A program made the position numbers and the translations under genes. Positions 17,950 to 28,513 of a stretch of DNA of 64,000 bases are shown piece by piece (positions within the stretch are counted from its first letter, which is position 1; each line of letters starts with the position of its first letter). The notes under the pieces were generated by a model. The model was given only the letters and a program-made list of their open reading frames with translations, ran no database searches and had not been told where the DNA came from. Source of the DNA: Succinatimonas sp. CAG:777 (GTDB taxonomy: Bacteria > Pseudomonadota > Gammaproteobacteria > Enterobacterales > Succinivibrionaceae). The stretch is from positions 1 to 64,000 of the forward strand of contig HF987965.1 of assembly GCA_000431835.1 (NCBI GenBank), written 5' to 3'.

Positions 17950-18981
17950 TTAGATGTTGTTAACTATGTTCTTAATTACGGCTGGGCCTCTGTACACTAA
18001 TGAAGAATATAACTGCACTAAGGTAGCACCGTTCTCTAACTTCTCACGAGCTGATACAGGATTTGAAACACCACCTACACCAATTAAAGGGATCTTACCT
18101 TTAAGAATTGAATTTACCTTAACTAAGGTCTGAGTACTTGCAACTCTTAATGGCTCACCTGACAATCCTCCCCACTCGCTTGCATGCTCCATACCGTGAA
18201 TGATGTCACGACGTGTAGTGGTATTAGTGCAAGTCATGCCATCAATACCCAAATCCAGGCAGACCTGACAAATACTCTCAATAGCTTCGTCAGATAAATC
18301 TGGACCGATTTTTACAACAAGAGGAACGTACTTGTTAAACTTGTCTTTTAACTCAGCCTGTCCTTTCTTTAAGGGCTCTAGAAGCTTAATTAAAGGCTCA
18401 CGAGCCTGCAACTTAGTTAAATCATGGGTGTTAGGACAGGATACGTTGACTGCGATATAGTCAGCGTACCGATAAACCTTATCCATGCAGATTAAGTAAT
18501 CGTCAACAGCTTTTTCAATTGGAGTAGTCTCGTTCTTGCCGATACTTACACCTAAAACGCCGTCATAAGTGCGCTTTTTTAAATTCTCAACTAAATAATC
18601 CACTCCAAGATTATTAAAGCCCATGCGATTGATAATACCCTGAGCCCCTTTGATTCTGAACATTCTTGGTTTTGGATTTCCAGGCTGTTCTTTAGGAGTT
18701 ACAGTACCTACCTCAATATGACCAAAGCCTAGAGCTCCAAAGAAATCAATGGCATCACCATTCTTATCAAGCCCTGCAGCAAGACCTACAGGATTTTTAA
18801 ACTGTAATCCCATCATCTGTACAGGACGGAAAGCTACAGTCTGAGAGAAAAGAGTTTTCCATGGATTCTTTGACATGAATTTAGCACTATTGATAATCAC
18901 ACCATGAGCTGTTTCTGCATCTAGTAAAAACAGAAGTGGTCTTATAAAAGTTGGATACAGGCTATAAGGGATCAATTGCAT
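17950..18981 (-). CDS. pyrD: Dihydroorotate dehydrogenase (quinone), class 2
   Basis: This 343-aa flavoenzyme oxidises dihydroorotate to orotate in pyrimidine synthesis, passing electrons to quinone at the inner membrane. The N-terminal helix (YPTFIRPLLFLLDAETAH) that docks on the membrane is present. The FMN-barrel motifs include GLAAGLDKNG, VNVSCPNT with its conserved Ser base region, and GVGGVSNPVSA near the end. Length is close to E. coli PyrD (336 aa). It lies near zapC as in E. coli, although porins intervene here. The start has AGAGAAAG upstream. Confidence 0.95.
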   Translation of the reverse strand: MQLIPYSLYPTFIRPLLFLLDAETAHGVIINSAKFMSKNPWKTLFSQTVAFRPVQMMGLQFKNPVGLAAGLDKNGDAIDFFGALGFGHIEVGTVTPKEQPGNPKPRMFRIKGAQGIINRMGFNNLGVDYLVENLKKRTYDGVLGVSIGKNETTPIEKAVDDYLICMDKVYRYADYIAVNVSCPNTHDLTKLQAREPLIKLLEPLKKGQAELKDKFNKYVPLVVKIGPDLSDEAIESICQVCLDLGIDGMTCTNTTTRRDIIHGMEHASEWGGLSGEPLRVASTQTLVKVNSILKGKIPLIGVGGVSNPVSAREKLENGATLVQLYSSLVYRGPAVIKNIVNNI

Positions 18982-19094
18982 TTTCTTTCTCTAATTTTGC
19001 TTACAGTAAATTTGCTTTGTAAAACTATGTTCTTAAAATTTTTGTCTGTAAATCTTGAATCTGTTTACTTAGACCGTGATTTTAAGGATTAGTT

Positions 19095-19325
19095 CTAATT
19101 TAATCTTTGTATTTTTACAAACTTGTTTTCCTGAGTGGTAAGTAGCTCAAAGATGCCATGAATACCATCCTCAGAAGTGAACTCTTTTAGATGGTTAGCA
19201 TCAAGATCAACAACCATACCCTCATCTGTTCTGACACGGATCCTCTTTACGGCCCCCTGATAAACAGACAGGAGAGTATCCCTGTCAATTGACAGGGAAA
19301 ATCTGTAATGTTTATATCCGTACAT
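19095..19325 (-). CDS. DUF2835 family small protein
   Basis: This 76-aa protein shows the DUF2835 pattern: Y-RFSLSID start, YQG-(A)VKRIRVRTDEG, LKEFTSEDGIHGIFELLTTQENKF and a basic end. The family is found in marine and enteric gammaproteobacteria, and its function is unknown to me. It starts 26 bp after pepN on the same strand and is probably co-transcribed with it. It has no signal peptide or membrane segment. Confidence 0.75.
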   Translation of the reverse strand: MYGYKHYRFSLSIDRDTLLSVYQGAVKRIRVRTDEGMVVDLDANHLKEFTSEDGIHGIFELLTTQENKFVKIQRLN

Positions 19326-19351
19326 TACTTTATTACTCTTTCAATCAACAA

Positions 19352-21991
19352 CTACTTTACGACTTTTAAAGCAGACTCTACCTTCTCGTAAATAGATCTT
19401 GAGATTGAAGGGAGCTTCATTAACTTCTCAAGACGTTCACGGATCATCTGCTGACGTTTATCATCAAGTCTTCTAAAGCTTAACAATGGGGTTAATATTC
19501 TTGCAGCAACACTTGGGTTAATGCTGTTTAATCTCTGAACTTCAGAGCATAAAAGATCATAACCACGACCGGATAAATCGTTTAGTGCTACAGGATTTGA
19601 CAAAGCCAAAGCACCTGGCAGAGCTCTTACTCTGTTAGGGTTGTTGCCATCATATGAAGGATGTTTCTTTAACTCATTAACATTATCCACAGCTGATACA
19701 TCAGGTACTGTAGCTTGTACTCTAAAGTAATTATCAAAGGCTAGTGCATTCTTTGAGTAATCTTTTTCAAAGCTCTTTAAGAGCTCTTCTTTACACTTTA
19801 GATTTAAGTAAACAGCATCAGTTAAAGCCTGTAACTTGTCAGTCATGTTAGCTGAACCTGTATAGTGTCTTAGAACTAAAGCTGATGCTACATCAGACTT
19901 AGCGGTTGCAACATAAGCTACTGACAGCATATGTAAAGCGCTGTTGCTGATGGCACGGCGTGACATATCAATTACAGAGTACATATCAGACTGTGCTTTA
20001 ATTCTGCCGTAAATCTCATAGAACTCTTTTTCTAAGGCAACAGCAACTCTCTGCTCTAATTCGTTGTGTAATCTTGCAATTGCATCAATGTCGATGTTGT
20101 CTTCAAAGGTTTCCATTAAAGATGCTACAGACATGATCTTTAAGGTCTCATTCAGTAACAAAAGATCAGTCTTTTTATCAACAGACTTTAACAGAGCTTT
20201 ATATGACTCAATTAACTCTACAGGATCTTTTAGAGTACCGCCCTGTTCTAAAAGCTTAATGTTTTCATGAACATAACGCTTCTGCATGGTCTGTGCACTG
20301 TCAACCTTAATAAAAGCATCATCACAGAATGACAGCATGTGCTGTAATTCCTCGGTTGTGTATGGAGCATCAAGTTTAACTGGTGCTGAGAAGTCACGTA
20401 ATATTACTGGTAAGGTACCTTTATCTAAGGTAAATGAGTAAGTCTGTGACTCTTCTTTTAGAACTATAATACCAGAAGCTGGTAGCTCTGAAGGATGCAC
20501 ATCATGGCCTTCTTCATCTAAGAAGCTGATCCTGATTGGCATATAGAATGGCAGTTTCTCTTTCTGGTCACGTGTAGGCTTGGTCTTTTGAGATAGAGTT
20601 AAGTTTAAGGTTCTGTTTGCCTCATCATAGGTCCATGAAGCTGTTACATTTGGAGTACCAGCCTGTGTATACCAGCGACGGAACTGAGTTAAATCAATCT
20701 CGCCTGCCTCTTCCATACAGGACAGGAAGTCCTCAATTGTTACTGCCTGACCGTCAAATCTGGTCAGATACAGATTTAAAGCTTTTTTGAACCTGATTTC
20801 ACCTATCAGAGTGTGGATCATGCGGATAACTTCAGCACCTTTATCGTAAATAGTTACGGTGTAGAAGTTGTTCATCTCCATTACCTCTTCAGGTCTTACT
20901 GGGTGAGCCATAGGAGATGCATCCTCAGCAAACTGAGGTCCACGGATTACGTTAATTGCATGAAGTCTGGTTAAAGCACGACTTGCAACATCTGAGCTGA
21001 ATTCCTGATCTCGGAATACAGTTAAACTCTCTTTTAGAGATAACTGGAACCAGTCTCTTAAAGTTACTCTGTCGCCAGTATAGTTATGGAAATACTCATG
21101 TCCGATTACGCTTTGAACATTATAGAAAGCAGTATCAGTAGCTGTCTGTGGATCAACCATTACATAGATTGAGTTAAAGACATTAAGGCTCTTGTTTTCC
21201 ATAGCACCGAAGTTGAAGAAATCAACAGCTACAACTTTGAAGTTATCAAGATCATACTCAAGCCCCCAGCGAGTTTCATCCCACTTCATGGAATCCTTAA
21301 TACTCTGCATTGCCCACAGACCTCTATCATAGGCGCCTCTGTCAACATAAAGCTGCAGTGAAACATTACGTCCTGACTTAGTAGTAAAGGTATCAGTTAC
21401 GATATCAAAGGTACCTGCTACTAATGCAAACAGATATGATGGCTTTGGGAAAGGATCTTCCCAAACAGCATAAGCTCTACCCTTTTTAGTACCTTCATCA
21501 ATGAGGTTACCATTAGATAAAAGCACGCCACAGCCATACTCAGGTCCGATGATGGTTACCTTGTACTTTGCTAAAACATCAGATCTGTCTAAAAAGTAAG
21601 TAATGCATCTAAATCCCTGTGGCTCACATTGTGTGCAGAAGGCTCCGTTTGACTTGTATAAGCCCATTAAAGAAGTATTAGCAGTTGGATTTATTACATT
21701 CTCAATTACAAGTTCAAACTCATCTGGAACATTTGCAATCTCAAGCTTGTCTTTGACAATCTTATACTTACAAGGAATGCCATCTAACTTAACAGACAGA
21801 AGCTTTAAATTCTCACCATCTAAGACTAAAGGAGCCTTTTGATCATTAGTTAATCTTCTATACTTAGCAACAGTTGTTACCTTGGTAGCTTCATCGTCAA
21901 GTTCAAAGGTAAGATCAATATGGCTTGAGGTAAAGTCTGGTGCTTTATAATCAGTACGTTTCTGTGCCTTATAGGTATTGTTCTTTTCCAT
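19352..21991 (-). CDS. pepN: Aminopeptidase N
   Basis: This 879-aa M1-family zinc metallopeptidase removes N-terminal residues from peptides in the cytosol. It carries the GAMEN exopeptidase motif (262-266), the zinc motif HEYFHN with His298, Glu299 and His302, and the third ligand Glu321. Length matches E. coli PepN (870 aa). The start ATG is preceded by AAGGAAA. A bidirectional terminator separates it from prc. The pyrD-pepN proximity is also seen in E. coli. Confidence 0.96.
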   Translation of the reverse strand: MEKNNTYKAQKRTDYKAPDFTSSHIDLTFELDDEATKVTTVAKYRRLTNDQKAPLVLDGENLKLLSVKLDGIPCKYKIVKDKLEIANVPDEFELVIENVINPTANTSLMGLYKSNGAFCTQCEPQGFRCITYFLDRSDVLAKYKVTIIGPEYGCGVLLSNGNLIDEGTKKGRAYAVWEDPFPKPSYLFALVAGTFDIVTDTFTTKSGRNVSLQLYVDRGAYDRGLWAMQSIKDSMKWDETRWGLEYDLDNFKVVAVDFFNFGAMENKSLNVFNSIYVMVDPQTATDTAFYNVQSVIGHEYFHNYTGDRVTLRDWFQLSLKESLTVFRDQEFSSDVASRALTRLHAINVIRGPQFAEDASPMAHPVRPEEVMEMNNFYTVTIYDKGAEVIRMIHTLIGEIRFKKALNLYLTRFDGQAVTIEDFLSCMEEAGEIDLTQFRRWYTQAGTPNVTASWTYDEANRTLNLTLSQKTKPTRDQKEKLPFYMPIRISFLDEEGHDVHPSELPASGIIVLKEESQTYSFTLDKGTLPVILRDFSAPVKLDAPYTTEELQHMLSFCDDAFIKVDSAQTMQKRYVHENIKLLEQGGTLKDPVELIESYKALLKSVDKKTDLLLLNETLKIMSVASLMETFEDNIDIDAIARLHNELEQRVAVALEKEFYEIYGRIKAQSDMYSVIDMSRRAISNSALHMLSVAYVATAKSDVASALVLRHYTGSANMTDKLQALTDAVYLNLKCKEELLKSFEKDYSKNALAFDNYFRVQATVPDVSAVDNVNELKKHPSYDGNNPNRVRALPGALALSNPVALNDLSGRGYDLLCSEVQRLNSINPSVAARILTPLLSFRRLDDKRQQMIRERLEKLMKLPSISRSIYEKVESALKVVK

Positions 21992-22010
21992 GATATTTCC
22001 TTGCTTTCAC

Positions 22011-22040
22011 AAAAAAGCCTGGAATTTTCCAGGCTTTTTT
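22011..22040. terminator. Bidirectional terminator between prc and pepN
   Basis: AAAAAAGCCTGGAA and TTCCAGGCTTTTTT form a symmetrical hairpin with A and T runs on both sides. It ends the proQ-prc transcript immediately after the prc stop and insulates pepN. Confidence 0.9.
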
Positions 22041-22042
22041 AA

Positions 22043-24115
22043 CTAATTATCTTTTTCTGCCTGATATTGCAGTAGCAATGGCTTTTCTTCGACTTCATGA
22101 GCACCTGCTTTGTTGAGCATATCTGAGTAGTCGGAGGTAATATTTACTGTTTCCTGTAAAATCGGATCGTCATACTCAAAGTCGTCAGGCAAATCTTTTA
22201 CAGACTTAACTTCTTTCTTATGCATTGCCTTAAGTCTGATATTGGTGTTCTTTAAGGTGATCTTCTCATCTTCATCGAACATTTTCTTACGCTCTTCAAA
22301 ATTCAAGGTAAGAGTCTTGCTGTTCTTTAATTTATAGTAACGCTCTCTTTCAGACTGAATTACCTTAAAGACAGGATCAGTGCTGATTCTCTTTTCATGC
22401 AGTGCCATCAGATCTTTAACAAAGAAGCTTGGATCTGAGTACTTCTGATATTTAGAAGGAGCAATCTTATCCCAATTTAAAGCATTAGGTTCAGTCTTTT
22501 CACCAAACTCAGTTACATCAATTAAAGTAGGCATAGCAATATCTGGAGTTACGCCCTTTAGCTGAGTTGAACCACCATTGATTCTGTAGAATTTGGCAAT
22601 AGTGTAGTGAATAGAGCCTAAATCAGCGCCGATGAGATCATAGAGTCTTGTAAGTGGACGAGACTGCTGCACAGTACCCTTACCGTAAGAGGTGTCACCT
22701 ACAATTAAAGCTCTACCATAATCCTGCAAAGCTGCAGCCATAATTTCAGAGCTTGATGCTGACAGTCTGTTGATTAAGACTACCAATGGACCTTTATATA
22801 ACATAGAAGCATCGGTGTCATCATAAGCAGACTCATTGCCGTTAACATCTCGAACTAAAACTACAGGACCATCTTTGATGAAAAGACCTGTAGTATAGAC
22901 AGCCTCAGGTAATAAACCACCACCGTTGTTTCTTAAATCAACGATAATACCGTCTACGTTCTCACTTTCTAACTTTGAAAGCTCGCGTTTTACATTTAAA
23001 GACAAGTCTGTATAGAAGCTAGAAATAGTGATTACGCCAATCTTTCTGCCATCATAAGAGGTATAAACCTTTGATTTTGCCTCTTTATCCTGAAGTCTAA
23101 TCTTGTCACGTGTAAGTTCAACATTAAAGGTCTTAGCAGCAGCGCCTTCGCCACGCTCAATTTCAAGTACAACTTTAGTGCCCTTCTTACCTTTAATCTT
23201 TTTAACTACCTCAGTTAATCTCCAGCCAATGATATCCTCAAATTTGCCGTGTTCCTGTTTTACAGCAACGATCTTATCTTTTGGCTTTAACTTCTTTGAC
23301 TTTTCAGCAGGAGAGCCCGGCATAATCTGTACGATTACAGTGTATTCATCCTCTTGGGATAAAACTGCACCGATACCTTCTAGTGACAGGTTCATATCGT
23401 CATTGAAGTTTTCAGACTCCACAGGTCCAAAGTAATTGGTATGAGGATCGATTGCTGCTGCAAATGAATTTTCAAATGCAGAGAAAACATCTTCTGAAGA
23501 GTACTGAGAAATTCTTCTCATCGCTACAATGTAACGATTCTTAATACGTTCAACAGCCTGAGCTTTAGTTTTACCGTTTAAAAGCTGTGTTTCAAACTCA
23601 TTTTTAAGCTCTGCCTTCCATAAAGACTTTAAATCATCTTCTGTTTTGGCAAATGGAGCTTTGGTTCTATCAAGAGCAATTGTCTCATTGGTATTTAAAT
23701 CAAGATTTTCAGAGACATTGTCGATCATGAACTTGTATTTCTGATAACGCTTTTTAATGTTTTCGTTATACAGAGAATAAGGATAATCAAGTTCACACTT
23801 GTTAATACCATTTAAAATGCTCTTAGTATGAGCATAAATAGAATCAACTTCACTTTGTGTATAAAGAGAATGGTTCATATCAAGATAGTTCATGAGTCTG
23901 CCTATGACGTTTTTAGCAAAATCATCATTAACATCAACAATCTTGTAATGAGCTCTTGTGAAGTAATTGTATATTCTAGAACAGGATGTTTCGTGTCTTT
24001 CTTCAGGAGAGAGAACAGGCATCTGTTCTAAAGAAGGAACTGTAAGTTTTGCTTCACTTACAATAGCGTAGCCTACAAGAGCGCAGGCTACAGCTACTTT
24101 TATTATTTTATTCAC
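22043..24115 (-). CDS. prc: Tail-specific protease Prc (C-terminal processing peptidase)
   Basis: This 690-aa periplasmic S41 protease trims C termini; in E. coli it processes FtsI and degrades MepS and ssrA-tagged proteins. A signal peptide occupies about residues 1-22, a PDZ domain about 240-325, and the catalytic region contains the Ser in SASSSEIMAAALQDYGRAL (Ser454 by alignment to E. coli) and Lys479 in SYGKG. The start is GTG at 24115, just 12 bp after the proQ stop, with no strong ribosome-binding site, so translation is probably coupled to proQ. The proQ-prc order matches E. coli. Confidence 0.95.
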   Translation of the reverse strand: MNKIIKVAVACALVGYAIVSEAKLTVPSLEQMPVLSPEERHETSCSRIYNYFTRAHYKIVDVNDDFAKNVIGRLMNYLDMNHSLYTQSEVDSIYAHTKSILNGINKCELDYPYSLYNENIKKRYQKYKFMIDNVSENLDLNTNETIALDRTKAPFAKTEDDLKSLWKAELKNEFETQLLNGKTKAQAVERIKNRYIVAMRRISQYSSEDVFSAFENSFAAAIDPHTNYFGPVESENFNDDMNLSLEGIGAVLSQEDEYTVIVQIMPGSPAEKSKKLKPKDKIVAVKQEHGKFEDIIGWRLTEVVKKIKGKKGTKVVLEIERGEGAAAKTFNVELTRDKIRLQDKEAKSKVYTSYDGRKIGVITISSFYTDLSLNVKRELSKLESENVDGIIVDLRNNGGGLLPEAVYTTGLFIKDGPVVLVRDVNGNESAYDDTDASMLYKGPLVVLINRLSASSSEIMAAALQDYGRALIVGDTSYGKGTVQQSRPLTRLYDLIGADLGSIHYTIAKFYRINGGSTQLKGVTPDIAMPTLIDVTEFGEKTEPNALNWDKIAPSKYQKYSDPSFFVKDLMALHEKRISTDPVFKVIQSERERYYKLKNSKTLTLNFEERKKMFDEDEKITLKNTNIRLKAMHKKEVKSVKDLPDDFEYDDPILQETVNITSDYSDMLNKAGAHEVEEKPLLLQYQAEKDN

Positions 24116-24127
24116 TTTAAGTTAGGC

Positions 24128-24814
24128 CTATTTTGCTTTTTTAGGAAGCAGAACTCTCTCAAGTGGAAGATTTACAGTAAGACCTGATTTTAAGGTTACA
24201 TATACAGTGTCTTTCTGAGCATTTTCAGCTACAACACCAAATACGAAACGCTGTTCTGAACTTAGAACTAAAACCTCAGTACCAGCTTTTAAGTCTTCTA
24301 CTGTAGGCTTAATGCCATCAACCTTGTTAGGCTTCTTATGGAACTTAGCGCCATTTACAGGCTTCTTAAAATTCTTCTTGTTTACAGGAGATTTCTGAGG
24401 CTTAGATGCTTTACGCTTTGCGTTAATCTCATCGATGCGCTCTTTAGCATAAGTTGCGTGTTCTGCACTTACAGTATCACCACACTCATTACCATCGATA
24501 TCAATTCTTGGAGCACCTTCTTTTACGCTATATAAATACTTCAAGCGAGAAGTATATAAACGTAAAGCGGCTCTTACTTTTGAAATAGATAAACCTTCAA
24601 CAGAAGCACACTTCTCTTTTAAATCCTCAAAGATACCAATCTTTAAAGGACGAGCCTCACCGTCTTTTACAAAAGCTTTTGGAAAGGTCTTGTATAAAAG
24701 TTCTAAGGTCTCTTTTACGTGTTCAAAATGAGTGCCTTCTTGAGCCTGAGTTTCAGTCTGCTTCTCAGCGTTTTTATTTAACTCTTGCTCTTTTTTGATT
24801 TCCTGGGTTTCCAC
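24128..24814 (-). CDS. proQ: RNA chaperone ProQ
   Basis: This 228-aa protein has an N-terminal FinO/ProQ RNA-binding domain (about 30-140, with ALRLYTSRLKYLYSV), a Lys-rich linker, and a C-terminal Tudor-like domain (LKAGTEVLVLSSEQRFVFGVV). ProQ binds many small RNAs and 3' ends of mRNAs. The start is GTG preceded by AAGGAG. An acidic Gln/Glu-rich tail precedes the FinO domain. It is the first gene of the proQ-prc operon. Confidence 0.93.
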   Translation of the reverse strand: METQEIKKEQELNKNAEKQTETQAQEGTHFEHVKETLELLYKTFPKAFVKDGEARPLKIGIFEDLKEKCASVEGLSISKVRAALRLYTSRLKYLYSVKEGAPRIDIDGNECGDTVSAEHATYAKERIDEINAKRKASKPQKSPVNKKNFKKPVNGAKFHKKPNKVDGIKPTVEDLKAGTEVLVLSSEQRFVFGVVAENAQKDTVYVTLKSGLTVNLPLERVLLPKKAK

Positions 24815-25004
24815 AAGAAACTCCTTAAAATAATTATTTAATAACTTACAATTATGCTCATTTTACAATAAGTTGAATTTTATTGCGAAAAATTTTGTCT
24901 AAAAGATTGTTCTAATGCACTAAAACTAAGACTTATAGCTTGAGTTGCTCAATTTTCTTGTTTTTACCCGCTGATATACAAGCTATTAAAAAAAAGGATA
25001 TAGA

Positions 25005-26847
25005 TCACTTTAGTTTCTTTACCGAAACTGCACAGTTTTTTCCTGAAAATGCTATACCTACAGCATTTACACAGGTAATGTTCTCATCTTCAAAAATAGT
25101 ATCTGCATAGTGTTTTTCAAGGATCTGCTCAATAGCTTCATTAGCTTTTTTTGCTCTACTTTCTTTTTCTTTGCAGACTTTAATTTCAATAACACAAGAT
25201 TTAGTACCACCTAGATTATTAAAGGTAATATCTGCATAGCCATCACCTGCTTCATAATTAGAACGGTATTTACCAAGGTTATCTTTACAGTTAGTAAAGA
25301 TACCGTTTAAGAATCCGTGGTAGTAATTCTCGTGAGGAGCTTTGGTTGCAGTATCTCTTACAGATACAAATGAACGTAATAGTGATCCTAACTTATCCTG
25401 TACGAAATCAAAATTACCTTCTAATAAGGCATTTGCCATGTTTAAAGCAAGGTTGTCTTTCTTTACAACATTACTAAACCTTGCTTTAATGTTTGAATCA
25501 AAGCAATCTAAGATTTCTAAATTAGGAATTCTTGCGAAGACATTTTTATTAGTTGAATGGTCTTTAGATAACTCTTCATCATCTGACTTTTCCCAGTCTA
25601 GGGTCAGGTAACCTGTATGTAGGAGTAGTGACCAGAAATCATCAGAGTTATGCTCTGATAAAGTGTCATAGTTCATGGACTCGTTTAAATTAAAACTAAT
25701 TGACTTACCATCAACCAAGTTCTGCATCTTTTGATTGTCATTATCGGTTAAATAGCCTATGTAATCAGACAAAGAGTTATCAGAGGTCGAACCATTCCAG
25801 TAGTTACCTGTTTCAATTTCAGAAAGTTCACCACTTTGCTTAAAATCAAAGTTCTTTCTTACAAATTTAACTACATCCCAAGGACAGAACATCTCTTTGT
25901 CAAAGAACTTGTAGCCGTCATAATGTTCTTTTACTTTCTGAGCATAATCGTCTAACTCATAGTCTTTTAGAAATTGATAGGTTTCTTCTTTTGTAAAGCC
26001 TATGATATCTGTGTATTTCTTTTCTTTATCTGCGACACTGTTTACAGTAAAGTTATTTACACCTGTAAAGAGACTGTTCTTAGCTACCTTTAAGCATCCT
26101 GTGATAATTGTTTTGGTAAGAGCGTTTTTATTTTTTTAAATACCCAAAAAACCTTTCATTAAGGTTACCATTCGTGAATGATAATCTGCTTTAAATTCCT
26201 TATCATCTCCATACAGTTTTGTATTCTGTATGTCATGATATGAAACATTAGCTAAAGGTACATCGTACTCGTCTATAAGCAGTATTGGATACTTTTCGTA
26301 CTCTTTATATAGAAAACTTGATAAATGTTTTAAAGAGTTTTTCACTCTCTGAGAGTTATTGATGTCTTCTAGATAATTGATATCTGTAAGCTGTCTTAAG
26401 ATAACTTTGTCTGATTCATCAAGTTTATTGCTGTTTAGCAGGTAAGAATATCTTTTGGAAACATCAAAGACAATATCTGCAAACATCTTGTAAGCTTCTT
26501 CAAAGTTATTACCATCAACATCTTTTAAAGTAATATCAATAACAGGATACTGCCCCATGAACTTTGAACAGAACTCTTTGTCTTCTAGTATCTTGGTGCC
26601 TTGAAAGTACTTTTGCTGGAATGAAGTATCAAATGGCTTTTCAGGATCTATTTTTAAGAAAGACTGAACATGGTCATGAGCAGGGGCTTACCAAAACGTC
26701 TTGGTCTTGTAAACAACAGAACTTTGGCTGAATCTGTAAACACAGTCTTGATAAACTCTGTCTTGTCTACAAAGTAACCATTTTCATCTATCAGTTCTTC
26801 AAAACTGGTAGGACTTTCTGGTAAGGCTAAGAATTGTTGTCGCTCAT
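25005..26847 (-). pseudogene. AAA-ATPase-like/DUF1703 nuclease gene, multiply broken
   Basis: Combining frames reconstructs a full AAA-like/PD-(D/E)XK protein. It begins ERQQFLALPES with no usable start in that frame, continues LLFTRPRRFGK (the P-loop region), shifts frame near 26690 just after GK, continues VQSFLKIDPEKPFDT and MGQYPVIDITLK, stops at an in-frame TAA (26136-26138) after GFLGI, then resumes KTIITGCLKVAKNSLF and runs to the stop at 25005. The C-terminal nuclease core shows YADITF and VIEIKV. The last 295 codons (25005-25892) are open and could still give a fragment. Intact members are common as multi-copy genes in gut bacteria; here at least three lesions rule out a full product. 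Confidence 0.85.
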
Positions 26848-26933
26848 TTTATTGATCCTGATATTTAGCTTATTTCAATTATAACCTACATTAAAAGAAT
26901 ATGCAGAGATTACAAAACGCTCTGAAAGACAAT

Positions 26934-26961
26934 AAAAATGGAGACCTAAGCCTCCATTTTT
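26934..26961. terminator. Bidirectional terminator after degQ
   Basis: AAAAATGGAG (26934-26943) and CTCCATTTTT (26952-26961) form a perfect 10-bp stem with A/T runs. It lies about 80 bp past the degQ stop. Confidence 0.85.
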
Positions 26962-27039
26962 AGATACAGGAAATATTAACCTTTGTGACTGTAGTTAAGC
27001 TTAACTACATCTTAGCTATAGATTAACCTTCAGAGATAA

Positions 27040-28437
27040 TTATCTGATTGTGATAAATAAGGTACCACCGTTACGGTTAATTCTAATTGCTGAAATCTTG
27101 CCTTTAACGTTCTCTAGATTCTTCTTCAAATCTGAGATGGTCTTAATTTCAGCACGGTTTACAGCAGTGATAACGTCACCTTTACGTAAACCAAAGCGCT
27201 GAGCAACAGAGCCTTTAGCTACATCAGTTACCTCTACGCCGCCATCTTTAGCGTTTGCAAATGAAGCGCCTTCAAAAGCAGGAGAAATACTCTTTGAGTT
27301 TGTAGCAGCTACTTCTGACTCTTCAGTGTTCTTACCGATCTTTACAGTAAAGTCTTTGTATGAACCGTCACGGAAGACAGTGATATTAACCTCAGAGCCT
27401 TCACGCATTGTGGCAATTTCAGCTCTTAACTGGGCAAAAGAAGTTACCTTCTTACCGTTTACAGCAGTGATGATATCACCTGATTTGATACCAGCTTTAT
27501 CAGCACCTGAGCCTTTCATAACCTCATTTACGAAAGCACCAGTACTCTGGTTATAACCAAAGCTTTGAGCAAGATCTGCATTTAATTCAGTACCTGAAAC
27601 GCCTAATAAACCACGCTTTACTTCACCGAACTTTAATAACTGTTCAGTTACAGTCTTCACCATATTAGCAGGGATTGCAAAGCCGATACCGATGTTGCCA
27701 CCTGATGGAGCCATAATAGCGGTATTAATACCGATTAACTGACCGTTTAAGTTAATTAAAGCACCACCTGAGTTACCTGAGTTAATAGCAGCATCTGTCT
27801 GAATGAAGTTTTCGATGTTTTCAATATTAAGTCCAGTTCTGCCTAAAGCTGAAACGATACCTGAGGTTACAGTCTGACCTAAGCCATATGGGTTACCGAT
27901 TGCTACAGCGAAGTCACCAACTTCAAGACTGTCAGAATCAGCTAAATCGATCTGTGTTAAATTCTTAAACTCTTTTAACTTTAATAAAGCCAAATCGGTG
28001 TGAGCATCTTTACCAACTAACTTTGCGTCAAACTCGCGACCATCTGATAACTGAACCTTGATCTCATCTGCTGAATCGATAACGTGGTTGTTAGTTACTA
28101 CAAGACCTTGTGCTGCATCGATGATTACACCTGAACCTAGGGCACGGAATTCCTGTTGGCGAGGCTGCGATGGACCAAATGCGTCGCCCATACCTGGGAA
28201 CATAAATCTAAACTCATCTGGTAATGAGAAGCCCTGAACATCTTTTTTACCCTTTACAGAGATATTAACTACACCAGGTAGTACCTTCTTTAACATAGGG
28301 GCAAGAGATGGCATATCACCTTTTGCCATTAAATCATTGATAATAGGGGCTGCAGCCTGAGCCTGACCTGCTGTAAGCACTGTCATTGATAATGCCATTG
28401 CAGCTGCTAATGATGCGTTCTTAATCTTGTTTAACAT
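27040..28437 (-). CDS. degQ: Do-family periplasmic serine protease DegQ/DegP
   Basis: This 465-aa HtrA protease has a signal peptide to about residue 29 and a trypsin-like domain with catalytic His118 (VTNNHVID), Asp148 (DAHTDLALLK) and Ser223 (GNSGGAL), followed by two PDZ domains (about 265-365 and 385-465). It degrades or chaperones misfolded envelope proteins. The length fits DegQ (455) slightly better than DegP (474), and the neighbour yhcB matches E. coli, where yhcB-degQ-degS are adjacent. degS is not present here. Confidence 0.93.
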   Translation of the reverse strand: MLNKIKNASLAAAMALSMTVLTAGQAQAAAPIINDLMAKGDMPSLAPMLKKVLPGVVNISVKGKKDVQGFSLPDEFRFMFPGMGDAFGPSQPRQQEFRALGSGVIIDAAQGLVVTNNHVIDSADEIKVQLSDGREFDAKLVGKDAHTDLALLKLKEFKNLTQIDLADSDSLEVGDFAVAIGNPYGLGQTVTSGIVSALGRTGLNIENIENFIQTDAAINSGNSGGALINLNGQLIGINTAIMAPSGGNIGIGFAIPANMVKTVTEQLLKFGEVKRGLLGVSGTELNADLAQSFGYNQSTGAFVNEVMKGSGADKAGIKSGDIITAVNGKKVTSFAQLRAEIATMREGSEVNITVFRDGSYKDFTVKIGKNTEESEVAATNSKSISPAFEGASFANAKDGGVEVTDVAKGSVAQRFGLRKGDVITAVNRAEIKTISDLKKNLENVKGKISAIRINRNGGTLFITIR

Positions 28438-28513
28438 CTTTGTTTGTTACTCCCAAATAAAAGTATCAATTTTTTAAGAATCGTTTTTTAGTACAAGTTA
28501 CTAACTTGACTGA

